Below, in pieces: positions 8,105 to 16,455 of a stretch of DNA of 63,079 nucleotides. Below the pieces are notes generated by a model. The model worked only from the letters and a program-made list of their open reading frames with translations. It was not told the origin of the DNA and made no database searches. The stretch's first letter is position 1, and each line of letters begins with the position of its first letter. Source of the DNA: Elusimicrobiota bacterium (lineage in GTDB: Bacteria > Elusimicrobiota > Elusimicrobia > UBA1565 > UBA9628); contig JAUYSH010000028.1 in NCBI GenBank assembly GCA_030696455.1, positions 1 to 63,079 on the forward strand. The letters run 5' to 3'. The translations under genes and the position numbers were made by a program.

Positions 8105-9064
8105 ATGATGAAAACAGTTGAAATTGCGCGCGGCCGGTCAGTCCTAGTTCTCGCCGGCCCGACGGCCTCCGGCAAGACCGATCTTTCCGTCGCCCTGGCC
8201 GAGCGGATCGGCGCCGAGATCGTCTCCGCCGATTCGCGCCAGGTGTACCGCCGCCTCGACGCCGGCACGGCCAAGCCCTCCGCCGCGCAGCGCGCGCGCG
8301 TGCCTCATTGGTTGCTCGACTGCGCCGATCCCGCTGAAGCCTTCGACGCCGCGCGCTGGGCCAACGAAGCGTCCGCCGCGATCGCGGATATCAAAGCGCG
8401 CGGAAAAATCCCGCTCGTCTGCGGCGGCACCGGTCTTTATCTGCGCGCCTTGCTCGAGGGCCTCTCGCCCCTGCCCCCGCGCGACGAGACCGTCCGCGCG
8501 CGGCTCCACGCCGAGGCGGAGAAGCACGGACGCGAAGCCCTGCACGCGCGCCTGACCGAGGCCGACCCGGAGGCCGCCGCCGGCATACCGCCGGCGAACC
8601 TCCAGCGCGTCGTGCGCGCTCTTGAAGTATTCGAGCTCACCGGCAAGCCGATCTCCCGGCACTGGCGCGAGGGCCGGGGGGGCGGGATGGCCCCCGCGCT
8701 CGCGCTGCGCTTGGAGCTGACGCCGGAGCTCTCGCGCGAGCGGATCGAGGCGCGCGCGAAGGCGATGTGGCCCAATCTCCTCGCGGAGGTGAAAGCGTTG
8801 GTCCCAAATGAGTATATTGGGACCGAGCCCGGGTTCACCAGCCTCGGCTACCGCGAGGCGCTGGCCTGCTCGCGGGGGGAGCTGACGCAGGAGGCGGGCC
8901 TCGCGGAGATGATCCGCGCGACCGTCGCCTACGCCAAGCGCCAACGCACCTGGTTCCGCAACCAGCTCGACGCGCGGGCGCTCGACGCCTCGGCGGGCCC
9001 GGACGAGCTGCTCGCGCGCGCCGTGAGACTTTGGGAGGAAGCACTTGAAAAAACCGCCGCTTAA
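8105..9064 (+). CDS. miaA: tRNA dimethylallyltransferase MiaA
   Basis: 319 residues. Transfers the dimethylallyl group from DMAPP to N6 of A37 in tRNAs reading UNN codons, the substrate step before MiaB. P-loop GPTASGKT at 18-25, SADSRQVYRRLDAGTAKPS, the GGTGLYLRALLEG motif and the C-terminal TWFRNQ segment are characteristic. Start set at ATG 8105 (next ATG 8108) rather than the upstream ATG 8075, because family proteins begin shortly before the P-loop and a TTGACC-17-TAGATG promoter covers 8049-8077. It returns the composition to high GC after the island. The end overlaps the next gene by 20 nt. Confidence 0.93.
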   Translation: MMKTVEIARGRSVLVLAGPTASGKTDLSVALAERIGAEIVSADSRQVYRRLDAGTAKPSAAQRARVPHWLLDCADPAEAFDAARWANEASAAIADIKARGKIPLVCGGTGLYLRALLEGLSPLPPRDETVRARLHAEAEKHGREALHARLTEADPEAAAGIPPANLQRVVRALEVFELTGKPISRHWREGRGGGMAPALALRLELTPELSRERIEARAKAMWPNLLAEVKALVPNEYIGTEPGFTSLGYREALACSRGELTQEAGLAEMIRATVAYAKRQRTWFRNQLDARALDASAGPDELLARAVRLWEEALEKTAA

Positions 9065-10589
9065 GAACCCGCAGCTGCTGCCGCCGTCCGCCACGCCCTA
9101 TATGCTCGGCAGCCTTTTCCTGTCCGGCGCCTCCTGCCTCGTCCTCGAGATCTCGGGCGCGCGCCTGATCAGCCCCTTCTACGGCTCCTCGATCTACACC
9201 TGGTCGGCCATGATCACGGTGACCTTGGTCTCCCTCGCCGCCGGCTACGCCTGGGGAGGCCGCCAGGCCGACCGTCAGCCCTACCTCCTATTGTTCGCGC
9301 GCCTGCTCACCGCCTCGGGGCTGACGGTCGCCGCCGTCCCCTGGTTGCGCGAGCCCGTGCTCAAGGCGACTTTGCCCCTGGGCGTGCAGGCCGGGGCGTT
9401 CGTGAGCGCCGCGGCGCTGATGGGCCCCGCGCTCGTGCTGCTCAGCGCGCTGGGCCCCGTCGCCGTGCGCCTGACCGCCACGGGGGCGTTCGACGCGGGG
9501 CGCAAGTCGGGCGACGCATGGGCGGTCTCCACCACGGGCAGCGTCCTCGGCGCGGTGCTGGCCGGCTTCGTGCTGATCCCGCACCTTCCGATTTCCACGA
9601 TCATCTACGGGACCGCGCTGCTGCTCATGATCCTCGGCGCGCTCGGCTCATGGCTGTCCCAGCGCGCGGCGCCGGTCGCGCAGCTCGCGGCGTGCGCCGC
9701 CTGCGTCGGCCTGATGCTGATGCCCGCGGCGAAGACCCGCCACTCCCTATCGGCGCGCGAGTCGGCCTACGGCCGCATCGTCGTGATGGACACGCCGTCG
9801 CGCCGCTACCTGCTCGTCAGCGGCACGAGCCAGTCGGTGATGGAGAAGGCCGACGGGGAGAGCGAGTCGCAGTACATCCGCGCCCTGGAGTGGCCGCGCG
9901 CGCTGCGCCCCCGGGCCAAGACCGCCTTGGTCGTGGGGCTCGGGGCCGGCCTGCTGCCCAAGGCGCTCGAGCGCCGCGGCCTGACCGTGGACTCCTTCGA
10001 GATCGACCCCATGATCGCCGAAGCGGCCGTCGCCGACTTCGACTTCAAGCCGAAGGGGAAGATCGTCATCGGCGACGGCCGGGCCCTGCTCGAGCAAGGG
10101 CACGGGCCGTGGGACCTGGCCTACCTCGACGCCTTCGGCGCCGAGTCCCCGCCCGCGCACCTGTTCACGACGGAGGCGTTCGCGCGCCTGCGGGATTCCC
10201 TGACGCCGGACGGTGTGTTCGCGATCAACCTCGTCTGCGCGATGACGGGGCCCGACGACCGCCCCTGGAAGGCCGTGTACCGCACCATGGCCGAGGTGTT
10301 CCCGAACGTGCGCGCCTTCATCGCCAGCGAGCCCAACGACGGCCTGGCCAACGTACTGCTCTTCGCGTCAACGGGTCCGCTCCAGGCGGGGCCGCCCGCG
10401 GCGCCCGAGCGCACCTCCAAGGAGGTCGCCTTGATGCTGAGCCGGGAGCTGATCCCGCTGCCCGGCGACCTCGCGGCCGTGCCCCTGCTCACCGATGACT
10501 ACGCGCCGCTCGACACCTTGCTGGCGGGCACCGCGCGCCGCTGGCGGACCCTTCTGCAGCGCTCCATGCCCGAGGTCCTGCTCGACTGA
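9045..10589 (+). CDS. Membrane-bound spermidine synthase-like protein
   Basis: 514 residues from a TTG start, chosen for the GGAGGAAG Shine-Dalgarno and the Lys-rich N-terminus. The first ~225 residues hold 6-7 hydrophobic helices (for example LFLSGASCLVLEISGARLISP, typical of fused MFS/spermidine synthases). The C-terminal half is a Rossmann methyltransferase-like aminopropyltransferase domain: VVGLGAGLLPKAL at about 295, FEIDPMI, GDGRALL and the gatekeeper-like YLDAFGAESPP at about 360, then LTDDYAPLD near the end. Such proteins may make polyamines or bind S-adenosyl compounds at the membrane; the donor/acceptor pair cannot be assigned. Overlaps miaA by 20 nt and hflX by 1 nt. Confidence 0.75.
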   Translation: MKKPPLKNPQLLPPSATPYMLGSLFLSGASCLVLEISGARLISPFYGSSIYTWSAMITVTLVSLAAGYAWGGRQADRQPYLLLFARLLTASGLTVAAVPWLREPVLKATLPLGVQAGAFVSAAALMGPALVLLSALGPVAVRLTATGAFDAGRKSGDAWAVSTTGSVLGAVLAGFVLIPHLPISTIIYGTALLLMILGALGSWLSQRAAPVAQLAACAACVGLMLMPAAKTRHSLSARESAYGRIVVMDTPSRRYLLVSGTSQSVMEKADGESESQYIRALEWPRALRPRAKTALVVGLGAGLLPKALERRGLTVDSFEIDPMIAEAAVADFDFKPKGKIVIGDGRALLEQGHGPWDLAYLDAFGAESPPAHLFTTEAFARLRDSLTPDGVFAINLVCAMTGPDDRPWKAVYRTMAEVFPNVRAFIASEPNDGLANVLLFASTGPLQAGPPAAPERTSKEVALMLSRELIPLPGDLAAVPLLTDDYAPLDTLLAGTARRWRTLLQRSMPEVLLD

Positions 10590-11890
10590 TGGCGCGCAAG
10601 ACGGGCGTCCGCAACGTCTCCCGGGAGACCCGCGCTCCCATCGAACGCGCGGTCCTCGTCGGCGTGGGCCCCAAGTCGCAGACCGACGTGATCCGCGCGA
10701 GCCTCGAAGAGCTCAAGCGCTTGGTCGAGACCGCGGGCGCCCTCGTCGTGGGCGAAACCACCCAGGCGCTCCAGCGCTTCAATTCCTCGACGTTGATCGG
10801 AGAAGGCAAGGTGGAGGAGATCGTCGGAATGTGCGCCGGCCTTCGCGCCGGCACCGTGATCTTCGACCTCGAGCTCAGCGGAGCCCAGCAGAAGAACCTC
10901 GAGAAGGCGATGCCGAAGGTGAAGATCGTCGATCGCACGCGCCTCATCCTCGACATCTTCGCGCGGCGCGCGCGCACGAACGAGGGAAGCCTGCAGGTCG
11001 AGCTGGCGCAGCTCTCCTACATGCTCCCGCGCCTGACCGGCATCCGCGCGTTCTCCCAGCAGGCCGGCGGCATCGGCACGCGCGGCCCCGGCGAGCGCAA
11101 GCTCGAGTATGAGAAGCGCCACATCCAATACCGCATCAAGCACCTGCGCGCCGAGCTCGAGCGCGTTCGCTCCTCGCGCCGCCTGCGCCGCGAGCGCCGC
11201 GCCGGCGTGCCCGTGCCCCAGGTGGCCCTCGTCGGCTACACCAACGTGGGCAAGTCCACTTTATTGAACCAGCTGACGGGCGAGTACGCGGCGTACGCGG
11301 ACGACAAGCTCTTCGCCACGCTCGACCCGACCGCGCGCCGCGTGCGCCTGCCGAGCGGCGGCTGGGCGGTCATGACCGACACCGTCGGCTTCATCCAGCG
11401 CCTGCCGACCTCGCTGATCGCGGCGTTTCGCTCCACGCTCGAGGAGGTGGAGGCCGCCGACTGCCTCCTGGTCGTGCACGACGCGTCCTCGCCCGAGCTC
11501 GACGGCCAGCACGCCTCGGTCAAGCTCACGCTCGAGGAGCTCGCCACGGGCGGCATCCCGCGCGTCGAGGCCTTCAACAAGGCCGACCGCCTGAGCGCCG
11601 CCGAGCGGGACGATCTCGTGAGGCGCTACCCCGACGCGATCTTGATGTCCGCCGCCTCCGGCGACGGCCTCCCCGGGGTGCTCGCCCGCGTCGAAGACGC
11701 GCTCTCGAAGAAATGGCTGCTGCGCGAGATCGACGCTCCCGCGACCCTGGCCGGCTCCTGGACGTCGCGCTTATACGAATCCGCGCAAATCCTCGAGCGG
11801 AAGGTCATCGGGGAGAAGATACGCTTCCGCCTGCGGGTCACGGCGGAAAACTGGAGCCGCCTGCAGTCCTTATTGACTCCGGCCGCTTGA
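10589..11890 (+). CDS. hflX: GTPase HflX
   Basis: 433 residues. HflX rescues or splits stalled 70S ribosomes, especially after heat shock. The N-terminal subdomain has the helical part ending in QLSYMLPRL and the glycine-rich GGIGTRGPGERKLE loop (about 160-173). The G domain has GYTNVGKST (G1, about 215), DTVGFIQRLP (G3), FNKAD (G4) and SAASGDG (G5). Length is usual for the family. Its ATG overlaps the TGA of the preceding gene, so it is co-translated with miaA; the miaA-hflX neighbourhood is also seen in proteobacteria, where hfq lies between them (absent here). Confidence 0.93.
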   Translation: MARKTGVRNVSRETRAPIERAVLVGVGPKSQTDVIRASLEELKRLVETAGALVVGETTQALQRFNSSTLIGEGKVEEIVGMCAGLRAGTVIFDLELSGAQQKNLEKAMPKVKIVDRTRLILDIFARRARTNEGSLQVELAQLSYMLPRLTGIRAFSQQAGGIGTRGPGERKLEYEKRHIQYRIKHLRAELERVRSSRRLRRERRAGVPVPQVALVGYTNVGKSTLLNQLTGEYAAYADDKLFATLDPTARRVRLPSGGWAVMTDTVGFIQRLPTSLIAAFRSTLEEVEAADCLLVVHDASSPELDGQHASVKLTLEELATGGIPRVEAFNKADRLSAAERDDLVRRYPDAILMSAASGDGLPGVLARVEDALSKKWLLREIDAPATLAGSWTSRLYESAQILERKVIGEKIRFRLRVTAENWSRLQSLLTPAA

Positions 11891-11933
11891 CGAGCTAAGC
11901 TCTGGAGTATCCCGCCATAGACATGGTAGGATA

Positions 11934-12551
11934 ATGCTGAAATTCATGATAGATTTCCGCGACGCCGCCCTCATCCTCTTCGGCTACTTCGCCGGAGGCA
12001 TTCCCACGGGCTACCTCGTCGTCAAACGCCTCAAGGGCTACGACATACGGACCAAGGGCTCGGGCAATCCCGGCACGGCGAACGTCTACCGCAACGCGGG
12101 GGCGCTGGCCGGGGCCATCACCCTCGTCGTCGACGCGCTGAAAGGCTACGCCCCGGTCTTTCTCTGCCTCGCCTTGCAGCCGCGGCGTCCCGAATTGGCC
12201 ATCGCCGCGGGCGCGGCCGCGATCGTCGGGCACAATTGGACCCCTTTGCTGGGCTTCAAGGGGGGCAAGGGCGTGGCCACCTCCGCGGGAGTCTTCATGG
12301 CGCTCCTCCCCTCGCCGATGGGCATCACTATCGCCGCCTTCGCCCTCGCCGTCAAGATCTCCGGGCATATCTCGGTGGGGTCGATGACCGCCGCGGTCGT
12401 GCTGCCGATCGCGGCGGCGGCGCTCCACGCCAAGCAGGCGTACTGCATCGCGGCCGGGGTGGCGGGGGCGTTGATCATCTACAAGCACATACCGAATTTG
12501 AAACGGCTACTCGAGAACAAGGAGCTGGGAATCCATGGCCCGTCAGCTTAA
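11934..12551 (+). CDS. plsY: Glycerol-3-phosphate acyltransferase PlsY
   Basis: 205 residues, all membrane. PlsY acylates glycerol-3-phosphate from acyl phosphate in the first step of phospholipid synthesis. The motifs are clear: GYFAGGIPTGYLV, GSGNPGTANVYRNAG (phosphate-binding loop) and GHNWTPLLGFKGGKGVATS. Five hydrophobic helices. The start may be ATG 11934 or ATG 11946; TAGGAT at 11927-11932 is a possible -10 that would favour the later one with a very short leader. The 3' end overlaps gpsA, which makes its substrate, by 17 nt. Confidence 0.92.
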   Translation: MLKFMIDFRDAALILFGYFAGGIPTGYLVVKRLKGYDIRTKGSGNPGTANVYRNAGALAGAITLVVDALKGYAPVFLCLALQPRRPELAIAAGAAAIVGHNWTPLLGFKGGKGVATSAGVFMALLPSPMGITIAAFALAVKISGHISVGSMTAAVVLPIAAAALHAKQAYCIAAGVAGALIIYKHIPNLKRLLENKELGIHGPSA

Positions 12552-13518
12552 GGTCACCGTGCTCGGCGGCGGGATGTGGGGCTGCGTTTTGGCCCAGCAT
12601 CTGGCCAACAAGAGAGCGAAGGTCACGATCTGGGAATTCGTGCCGGAGCTCGCGGCGAGTTTGAAGAAGACTCGTCGTCACGCGCAGATCCCAGGCTTTC
12701 GTTTGGACGGCGCCATCAAGGTTACCCACGACGTTGCCGTTGCCGTTAAAGACGTTGACGTCTTGCTGTTCGTCCTGCCGTCCCGAGCGTTGGCGGCGAC
12801 CGCGAATATGATTCGAAGCTGTGGTTTCCCGAAAAACGCGGTCGCCGTCAACGCGTCCAAGGGCGTAGAACCCCGCACCCTCGCGACGATGGGCGACATC
12901 CTGGCGCGCGAGCTCCCTTCCCTCCGCGGAAACATCTGGACCCTCACCGGCCCGAGCTTCGCTCGGGAGGTCGCGCGCGGGATACCGACGAAACTGCTGC
13001 TGGGCGGTCCAACGAAACCCATCACGAAGACCCTCGTCGCGTTGTTCCACGGAGGAGCCCTGAGCGTCTCGCCCTGGCCCGATCGTCAAGGGGTCGAGCT
13101 CGGAGGCTCGCTCAAAAACGCCATCGCCATCGGCGCCGGCATTTTGGACGGCCTCGGCACCGGAGCCAACACCAAGGCCGCTTTGCTCGTGATGGGGCTC
13201 GAGGAGATGGCCCGCCTTATTCACTCGCGCGGCGGCCGCTACAACACCATTTACGGCCTGGCGGGGTTGGGCGACCTGATCGCCACCGGCACCTCCCCCG
13301 AGTCCCGCAACCGCGGGTTCGGAGAGAAGCTCGGGAAAGGCCTGACGCCCAGGCGCGCGCTCGCCGAGATCCCCACGGTCGTCGAGGGCATCGAGGCCTC
13401 CGCCAGCGCACGCGAGCTGTGCCGGCGCTACAAGGTCAAAGCGCCCCTGCTCGAGGCGATCTGGAAGGCGACTCGCGGCGCGCCCGCGAAAGGCGTGCTG
13501 AAGGCTCTCGGATTTTAA
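12535..13518 (+). CDS. gpsA: NAD(P)-dependent glycerol-3-phosphate dehydrogenase
   Basis: 327 residues. Reduces dihydroxyacetone phosphate to sn-glycerol-3-phosphate for PlsY. The Rossmann loop GGGMWG is at 11-16; VNASKGVEP, LTGPSFAREVARGIPT and the catalytic-lysine segment LKNAIAIGAGILDGLG are all present, as is GLAGLGDLIATGTS. It starts inside plsY (17-nt overlap). The first part (12540-13080) is somewhat less GC-rich than the rest, without other signs of transfer. Confidence 0.94.
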   Translation: MARQLKVTVLGGGMWGCVLAQHLANKRAKVTIWEFVPELAASLKKTRRHAQIPGFRLDGAIKVTHDVAVAVKDVDVLLFVLPSRALAATANMIRSCGFPKNAVAVNASKGVEPRTLATMGDILARELPSLRGNIWTLTGPSFAREVARGIPTKLLLGGPTKPITKTLVALFHGGALSVSPWPDRQGVELGGSLKNAIAIGAGILDGLGTGANTKAALLVMGLEEMARLIHSRGGRYNTIYGLAGLGDLIATGTSPESRNRGFGEKLGKGLTPRRALAEIPTVVEGIEASASARELCRRYKVKAPLLEAIWKATRGAPAKGVLKALGF

Positions 13519-13529
13519 CGGAGAACGAT

Positions 13530-14144
13530 ATGGCCAAGGAAAAGGGCGGCGACAAGGACAAGGATAAGGACAAAGACAAGGCCCCCGAGCCCGCCAAGGC
13601 CGCGACCGGGGAAAAAGAGGTCCGCATCTATTCGCTGGCGACCACGGTCAACGAGTGCATCATCTTTCTCGAGGAGCTGTCGGGGAGCAGGCTCCTCCCG
13701 ATCTGGATCGGCATCACCGAGGGCCAGGCCATCGCGATCCGCTTCTCGGGCATCGTCCTGCCCCGCCCGTTGACCCACGACCTGCTGCTCGCCGCCATCC
13801 AGGAGCTCGGCTTCGAGGTCAAGAAGATCGTCGTCAGCGACATCAAGGAGAACACCTTCTACGCGAAGGTGCACGTCAGCGACGGCAAGAAGACGGCCCA
13901 GCTCGACAGCCGCCCGTCCGACGCGATCGCGATCGCCGTGCGCGCCGGCTGCCCGATCATGGTGCACGAGAGCGTCTTCGAAAGATGCCAGACCCTGCAC
14001 AAGCCGATCTCGGAGGACGAGGTCTCCAAGTTCAAGGAGGACCTCAAGAGCCTCAAGCCCGAGGATATTTTCAAGGATCTCAAGAAGAAGCCCGAAGGCG
14101 GCGAGGAGCCGCCCAAGGGCAAGGAAGGGGGAGACGCCAAATGA
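13530..14144 (+). CDS. Bifunctional nuclease (DUF151) domain protein
   Basis: 204 residues. Start at ATG 13530 with GGAG upstream; the longer open frame to 13419 lies inside gpsA. The first ~25 residues are a charged run of KD repeats (period-6 DNA, likely slippage-prone). The DUF151 domain follows (about 35-165): LPIWIGITEGQAIAI, RPLTHDLLLAAIQELG, FYAKVHV and SRPSDAIAIAVRAGCPI. The tail is Lys/Glu/Pro-rich. DUF151 proteins have been reported as nucleases with DNase and RNase activity in some bacteria and plants; in-cell role here is open. The stop overlaps the start of an HU gene (ATGA). Confidence 0.85.
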   Translation: MAKEKGGDKDKDKDKDKAPEPAKAATGEKEVRIYSLATTVNECIIFLEELSGSRLLPIWIGITEGQAIAIRFSGIVLPRPLTHDLLLAAIQELGFEVKKIVVSDIKENTFYAKVHVSDGKKTAQLDSRPSDAIAIAVRAGCPIMVHESVFERCQTLHKPISEDEVSKFKEDLKSLKPEDIFKDLKKKPEGGEEPPKGKEGGDAK

Positions 14145-14401
14145 ACCGCCTCGACATCATCAAGGCCGTCGCGAAAGTCCTGACCACGAAGGGCGAGGCC
14201 GCCCTCGCGGTCGAGACGACCTTCGAGACGATCCGTGCGTCGCTCAACCAGGGCGACAAGGTCGTCATCTCGAACTTCGGGACCTTCCGCGTGAAGGCCC
14301 GCCAGCCGAGGAACGGCCGCAACCCGAAGACCGGGGAGCAGGTCAGCGTGCCCTCGCGCCGAGGCGTGCGCTTCAAGGCCTCGAAGAATCTCTTGGAATA
14401 G
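14141..14401 (+). CDS. HU-family DNA-binding protein
   Basis: 86 residues. A compact HU/IHF fold with the hallmark GTFRVKARQPRNGRNPKTGEQ arm split as GTFRVKAR, RNGRNPKTGE and a C-terminal VRFKASKNLL. It bends DNA and structures the nucleoid. It lacks features that would separate HU from IHF subunits. The ATG overlaps the TGA of the DUF151 gene, so both are made together, and a MerR regulator follows. Confidence 0.92.
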   Translation: MNRLDIIKAVAKVLTTKGEAALAVETTFETIRASLNQGDKVVISNFGTFRVKARQPRNGRNPKTGEQVSVPSRRGVRFKASKNLLE

Positions 14402-14469
14402 AATATAAAAGGGATTACACCGAGGTCTTTATAGAGCTGCCGTTCCTGCCCGACCGCGATTACTTCACC

Positions 14470-14802
14470 ATGCGCGAGGCCTCCCGCCTCGCGCAGGTCC
14501 CGCCCCACACGCTGCGCTTCTGGGAGAACAAGTTCGGCGAGTTGAAGCCGTCGCGCAGGGACGGCGGACACCGGCGCTACTCGCGCGCCGACCTCGAGTT
14601 GATCCTCGATATCAAAGACCTGCTGCACCGCAAGAAGATGACCGTCGCCGGCGCCCGCCGCGCCCTGATCGACCGCCGCCGCGGCAAGACCGGCTTCGAC
14701 GCGCCGCTGACCGCCCAGACGCCGGGGGACAACTCCCAGGCCAAGCTCCTGCGCGAGGTGCGCAAGGAGCTCAAGGCCATCCTCGACGAGATGGGCCGCT
14801 GA
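14470..14802 (+). CDS. MerR-family transcriptional regulator
   Basis: 110 residues from ATG 14470. A MerR winged helix occupies residues 1-70: REASRLAQVPPHTLRFWENKF, then HRRYSRADLELILDIKDLL. The C-terminal ~35 residues form a short helix instead of an effector domain (KLLREVRKELKAILDEM). The family domain normally begins with YYTI-like residues; here YFT lies just before the ATG in the same open frame (D-R-D-Y-F-T-M), so the true start may be upstream at a rare codon. It follows HU in the same direction; the target is unknown. Confidence 0.85.
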   Translation: MREASRLAQVPPHTLRFWENKFGELKPSRRDGGHRRYSRADLELILDIKDLLHRKKMTVAGARRALIDRRRGKTGFDAPLTAQTPGDNSQAKLLREVRKELKAILDEMGR

Positions 14803-14815
14803 ATCCACGAAACTG

Positions 14816-14845
14816 TTGCGCCGGGGGGGCGCAAAGGATTAAAAT
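14816..14845 (+). promoter_or_regulatory. Hairpin overlapping the tRNA-Pro promoter
   Basis: A 7-bp stem TTGCGCC/GGCGCAA (14816-14834) with a five-G loop could end the merR transcript, although no T-run follows. The same bases supply TTGCGC as -35, 18 nt before TAAAAT (14840-14845), which would start tRNA transcription near 14852. Confidence 0.4.
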
Positions 14846-14874
14846 ACCCCCGACGAGAGTTTCGCGCCCGCGAT

Positions 14875-14946
14875 CGGGGACTGGCTCAATGGTAGAGCGC
14901 TCCCTTGGGGTGGGAGAGGCTACAGGTTCGATTCCTGTGTCCCCGA
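14875..14946 (+). tRNA. tRNA-Pro (anticodon GGG)
   Basis: Cloverleaf with acceptor CGGGGAC/GTCCCCG, D-arm GGCTCAATGGTAGAGC, anticodon loop TTGGGGT (anticodon GGG with G37, usual for proline) on the stem CTCCC/GGGAG, and T-arm ACAGG/CCTGT around TTCGATT. Discriminator A; CCA is not encoded. Confidence 0.92.
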
Positions 14947-14971
14947 TCGCGCGCGTGAGATTGACGGGCCT

Positions 14972-15047
14972 CGGGGTATAGCTCAATTGGCAGAGCGCTT
15001 CGTTCGGGACGAAGAGGTTCCCAGTTCAAGCCTGGGTACCCCGACCA
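14972..15047 (+). tRNA. tRNA-Pro (anticodon CGG)
   Basis: Acceptor CGGGGTA/TACCCCG, anticodon loop TTCGGGA (CGG, G37) on CTTCG/CGAAG, T-arm CCCAG/CTGGG around TTCAAGC. The ACCA end is encoded, unlike the first tRNA 25 nt upstream; the two are probably one transcript. Confidence 0.92.
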
Positions 15048-15052
15048 CTTTT

Positions 15053-15095
15053 AAAAGGACGCGTCCGGGCCGCGAGGCCCCGATGTGTCCTTTTT
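15053..15095 (+). terminator. Intrinsic terminator after the tRNA-Pro pair
   Basis: AAAAGGAC (15053-15060) pairs with GTCCTTTT (15087-15094), with an inner GGGCC-GCGA-GGCCC hairpin (15067-15080) and a T-run at the end. Confidence 0.75.
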
Positions 15096-15134
15096 ATTCT
15101 TGCCCCTTGCACGCCCCCTTGACAAATATTTAGA

Positions 15135-15419
15135 ATGTCAACCTTAGGCCCCTTGACGCGTCGACATTTAATCGTCGCCGGTCGCGTCCAAGGGGTCGGT
15201 TTCCGTTGGTTCACGAAGGAAACGGCCGACGATCTCGGCCTGAAGGGCTGGGTGCGCAACCGGGAAGACGGGACGGTCGAGGCGGAAGCCGAGGGAACCG
15301 AGACGGCGCTGGACGAGTTCGTCGAGCGTCTCAGAACGGGCAATCCCGCGGCGAGAGTGAGCGGGATCGCGACGAAGCCCGCCGCGATGAAGAACGAAAC
15401 TGCCTTCAGGATCATCTAG
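15135..15419 (+). CDS. Acylphosphatase
   Basis: 94 residues. Hydrolyses acyl phosphates. The signature GRVQGVGFRWFTKETADDLGL is spread over residues 17-37, with the catalytic Arg in GFR, and GWVRNREDGTVE carries the catalytic Asn. Length is standard. ATG 15135 lies inside a TAGAAT hexamer (15131-15136); if that is the promoter, a TTG at 15153 could be the real start (LTRRHLIVAGRVQG), which would still keep the whole domain. Confidence 0.88.
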   Translation: MSTLGPLTRRHLIVAGRVQGVGFRWFTKETADDLGLKGWVRNREDGTVEAEAEGTETALDEFVERLRTGNPAARVSGIATKPAAMKNETAFRII

Positions 15420-15426
15420 GAGAGAC

Positions 15427-16455
15427 ATGGAACCCTCAACGGATACAACGAGCCAGTACTTCAAAGGCATTCAGAAGCTGGCGCTCGTCACCCGCGAAGA
15501 GATGCATGAGCTCTGGAAGAAGGCCAAGAAGGGCGACCGCGTCTCCAAGCAGCGGATCATGGAGGCCAACCTGCGCCTGGTCGTGCCCATCGCCAAGAAA
15601 TACCATCGCCAGGGCATCGACTTCATGGACCTCGTCGAGGAGGGCAACCTCGGCCTGATGCACTCCATCGACAAGTTCGAGCCCTCCAAGGGCTACCGCT
15701 TCTCGACCTATTCCTCTTATTGGATCGAGCAGTCCATCCGCCGCGCCGTCGAAGAGACGAGCAAGACGATCCGCATCCCTCCGCACGCCTGGGAAGCCCT
15801 GCGCAAGTGGCTGAAGATGTGGGAGAAGATGCACGTCAAGCTCGGCCGGGATCCGTCGCTCGCCGAGATGGCGCGCGCGATGCACTGGACGGCGCGCCAG
15901 GTGCGCGGGGTGCTCGACGCGGCCGAGGCCGCCAAGGGCATGGGCTCCTTCGACGCCCCGATCGACTCGGGCGACGATAACATCACGGTCGAGGACATGA
16001 TCGCCGAGACCACGGCTCAGTCCCCGGAGAACCTCATCGGCGTGCTGAAGCTGCACGACGAGCTGCACCAGGCCCTGCGCGAGATCGGCGACCGCGAGCG
16101 CATGATTCTTGAATTTAGGCATGGGCTCACGGGGCAGACGCCGATGACGCTCGAGGAGGTGGGCAAGCGCCTCAAGCTGTCGCGCGAGCGCATCCGCCAG
16201 ATCGAGGAACGGGCCTTGCTGCGCCTGCGCCGCGTGGCCAACCGCATGGGCCTCATCGAGGTCGACGAGGGAGGGCGCCGCGGACCGACGAACCTCCAGC
16301 CCGGCTTCTCCGCGCCCAAGCTCAAGACCGACATCCTGGGCCAGACCATCCCGGCCGGCCGCAAGACCGCCCCGACCGCCGCGCAGAACCTGCGCCGCGC
16401 GCCGCGCAAGCTCGTGTTCCTGCCCGCCGCCAAGGCCGGCAAGAAGAAGAAATGA
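15427..16455 (+). CDS. RNA polymerase sigma factor, sigma-70 family (RpoD/RpoS type)
   Basis: 342 residues. Region 1.2 is represented by QYFKGIQKLALVTREEMHEL; region 2 by NLRLVVPIAKKYHRQGIDFMDLVEEGNLGL and the DNA-melting part YRFSTYSSYWIEQSIRRA; region 3 by ETSKTIRIPPHAWEAL onward; region 4 by MTLEEVGKRLKLSRERIRQIEERAL. Region 1.1 is missing, as in group 2 factors. A basic tail of about 65 residues (after 280) ends in GKKKK. An AGGAGAG site precedes the ATG. It could be the housekeeping factor of this lineage or a secondary one; the TTGACA/TATAAT-like promoters of the window fit either. It overlaps apt by 4 nt. Confidence 0.88.
   Translation: MEPSTDTTSQYFKGIQKLALVTREEMHELWKKAKKGDRVSKQRIMEANLRLVVPIAKKYHRQGIDFMDLVEEGNLGLMHSIDKFEPSKGYRFSTYSSYWIEQSIRRAVEETSKTIRIPPHAWEALRKWLKMWEKMHVKLGRDPSLAEMARAMHWTARQVRGVLDAAEAAKGMGSFDAPIDSGDDNITVEDMIAETTAQSPENLIGVLKLHDELHQALREIGDRERMILEFRHGLTGQTPMTLEEVGKRLKLSRERIRQIEERALLRLRRVANRMGLIEVDEGGRRGPTNLQPGFSAPKLKTDILGQTIPAGRKTAPTAAQNLRRAPRKLVFLPAAKAGKKKK

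Noticed and set aside
8075-8107. ATG 8075 as the miaA start
   Set aside because: Would add ten residues not typical of MiaA and overlaps the probable -10 of a TTGACC-17-TAGATG promoter.
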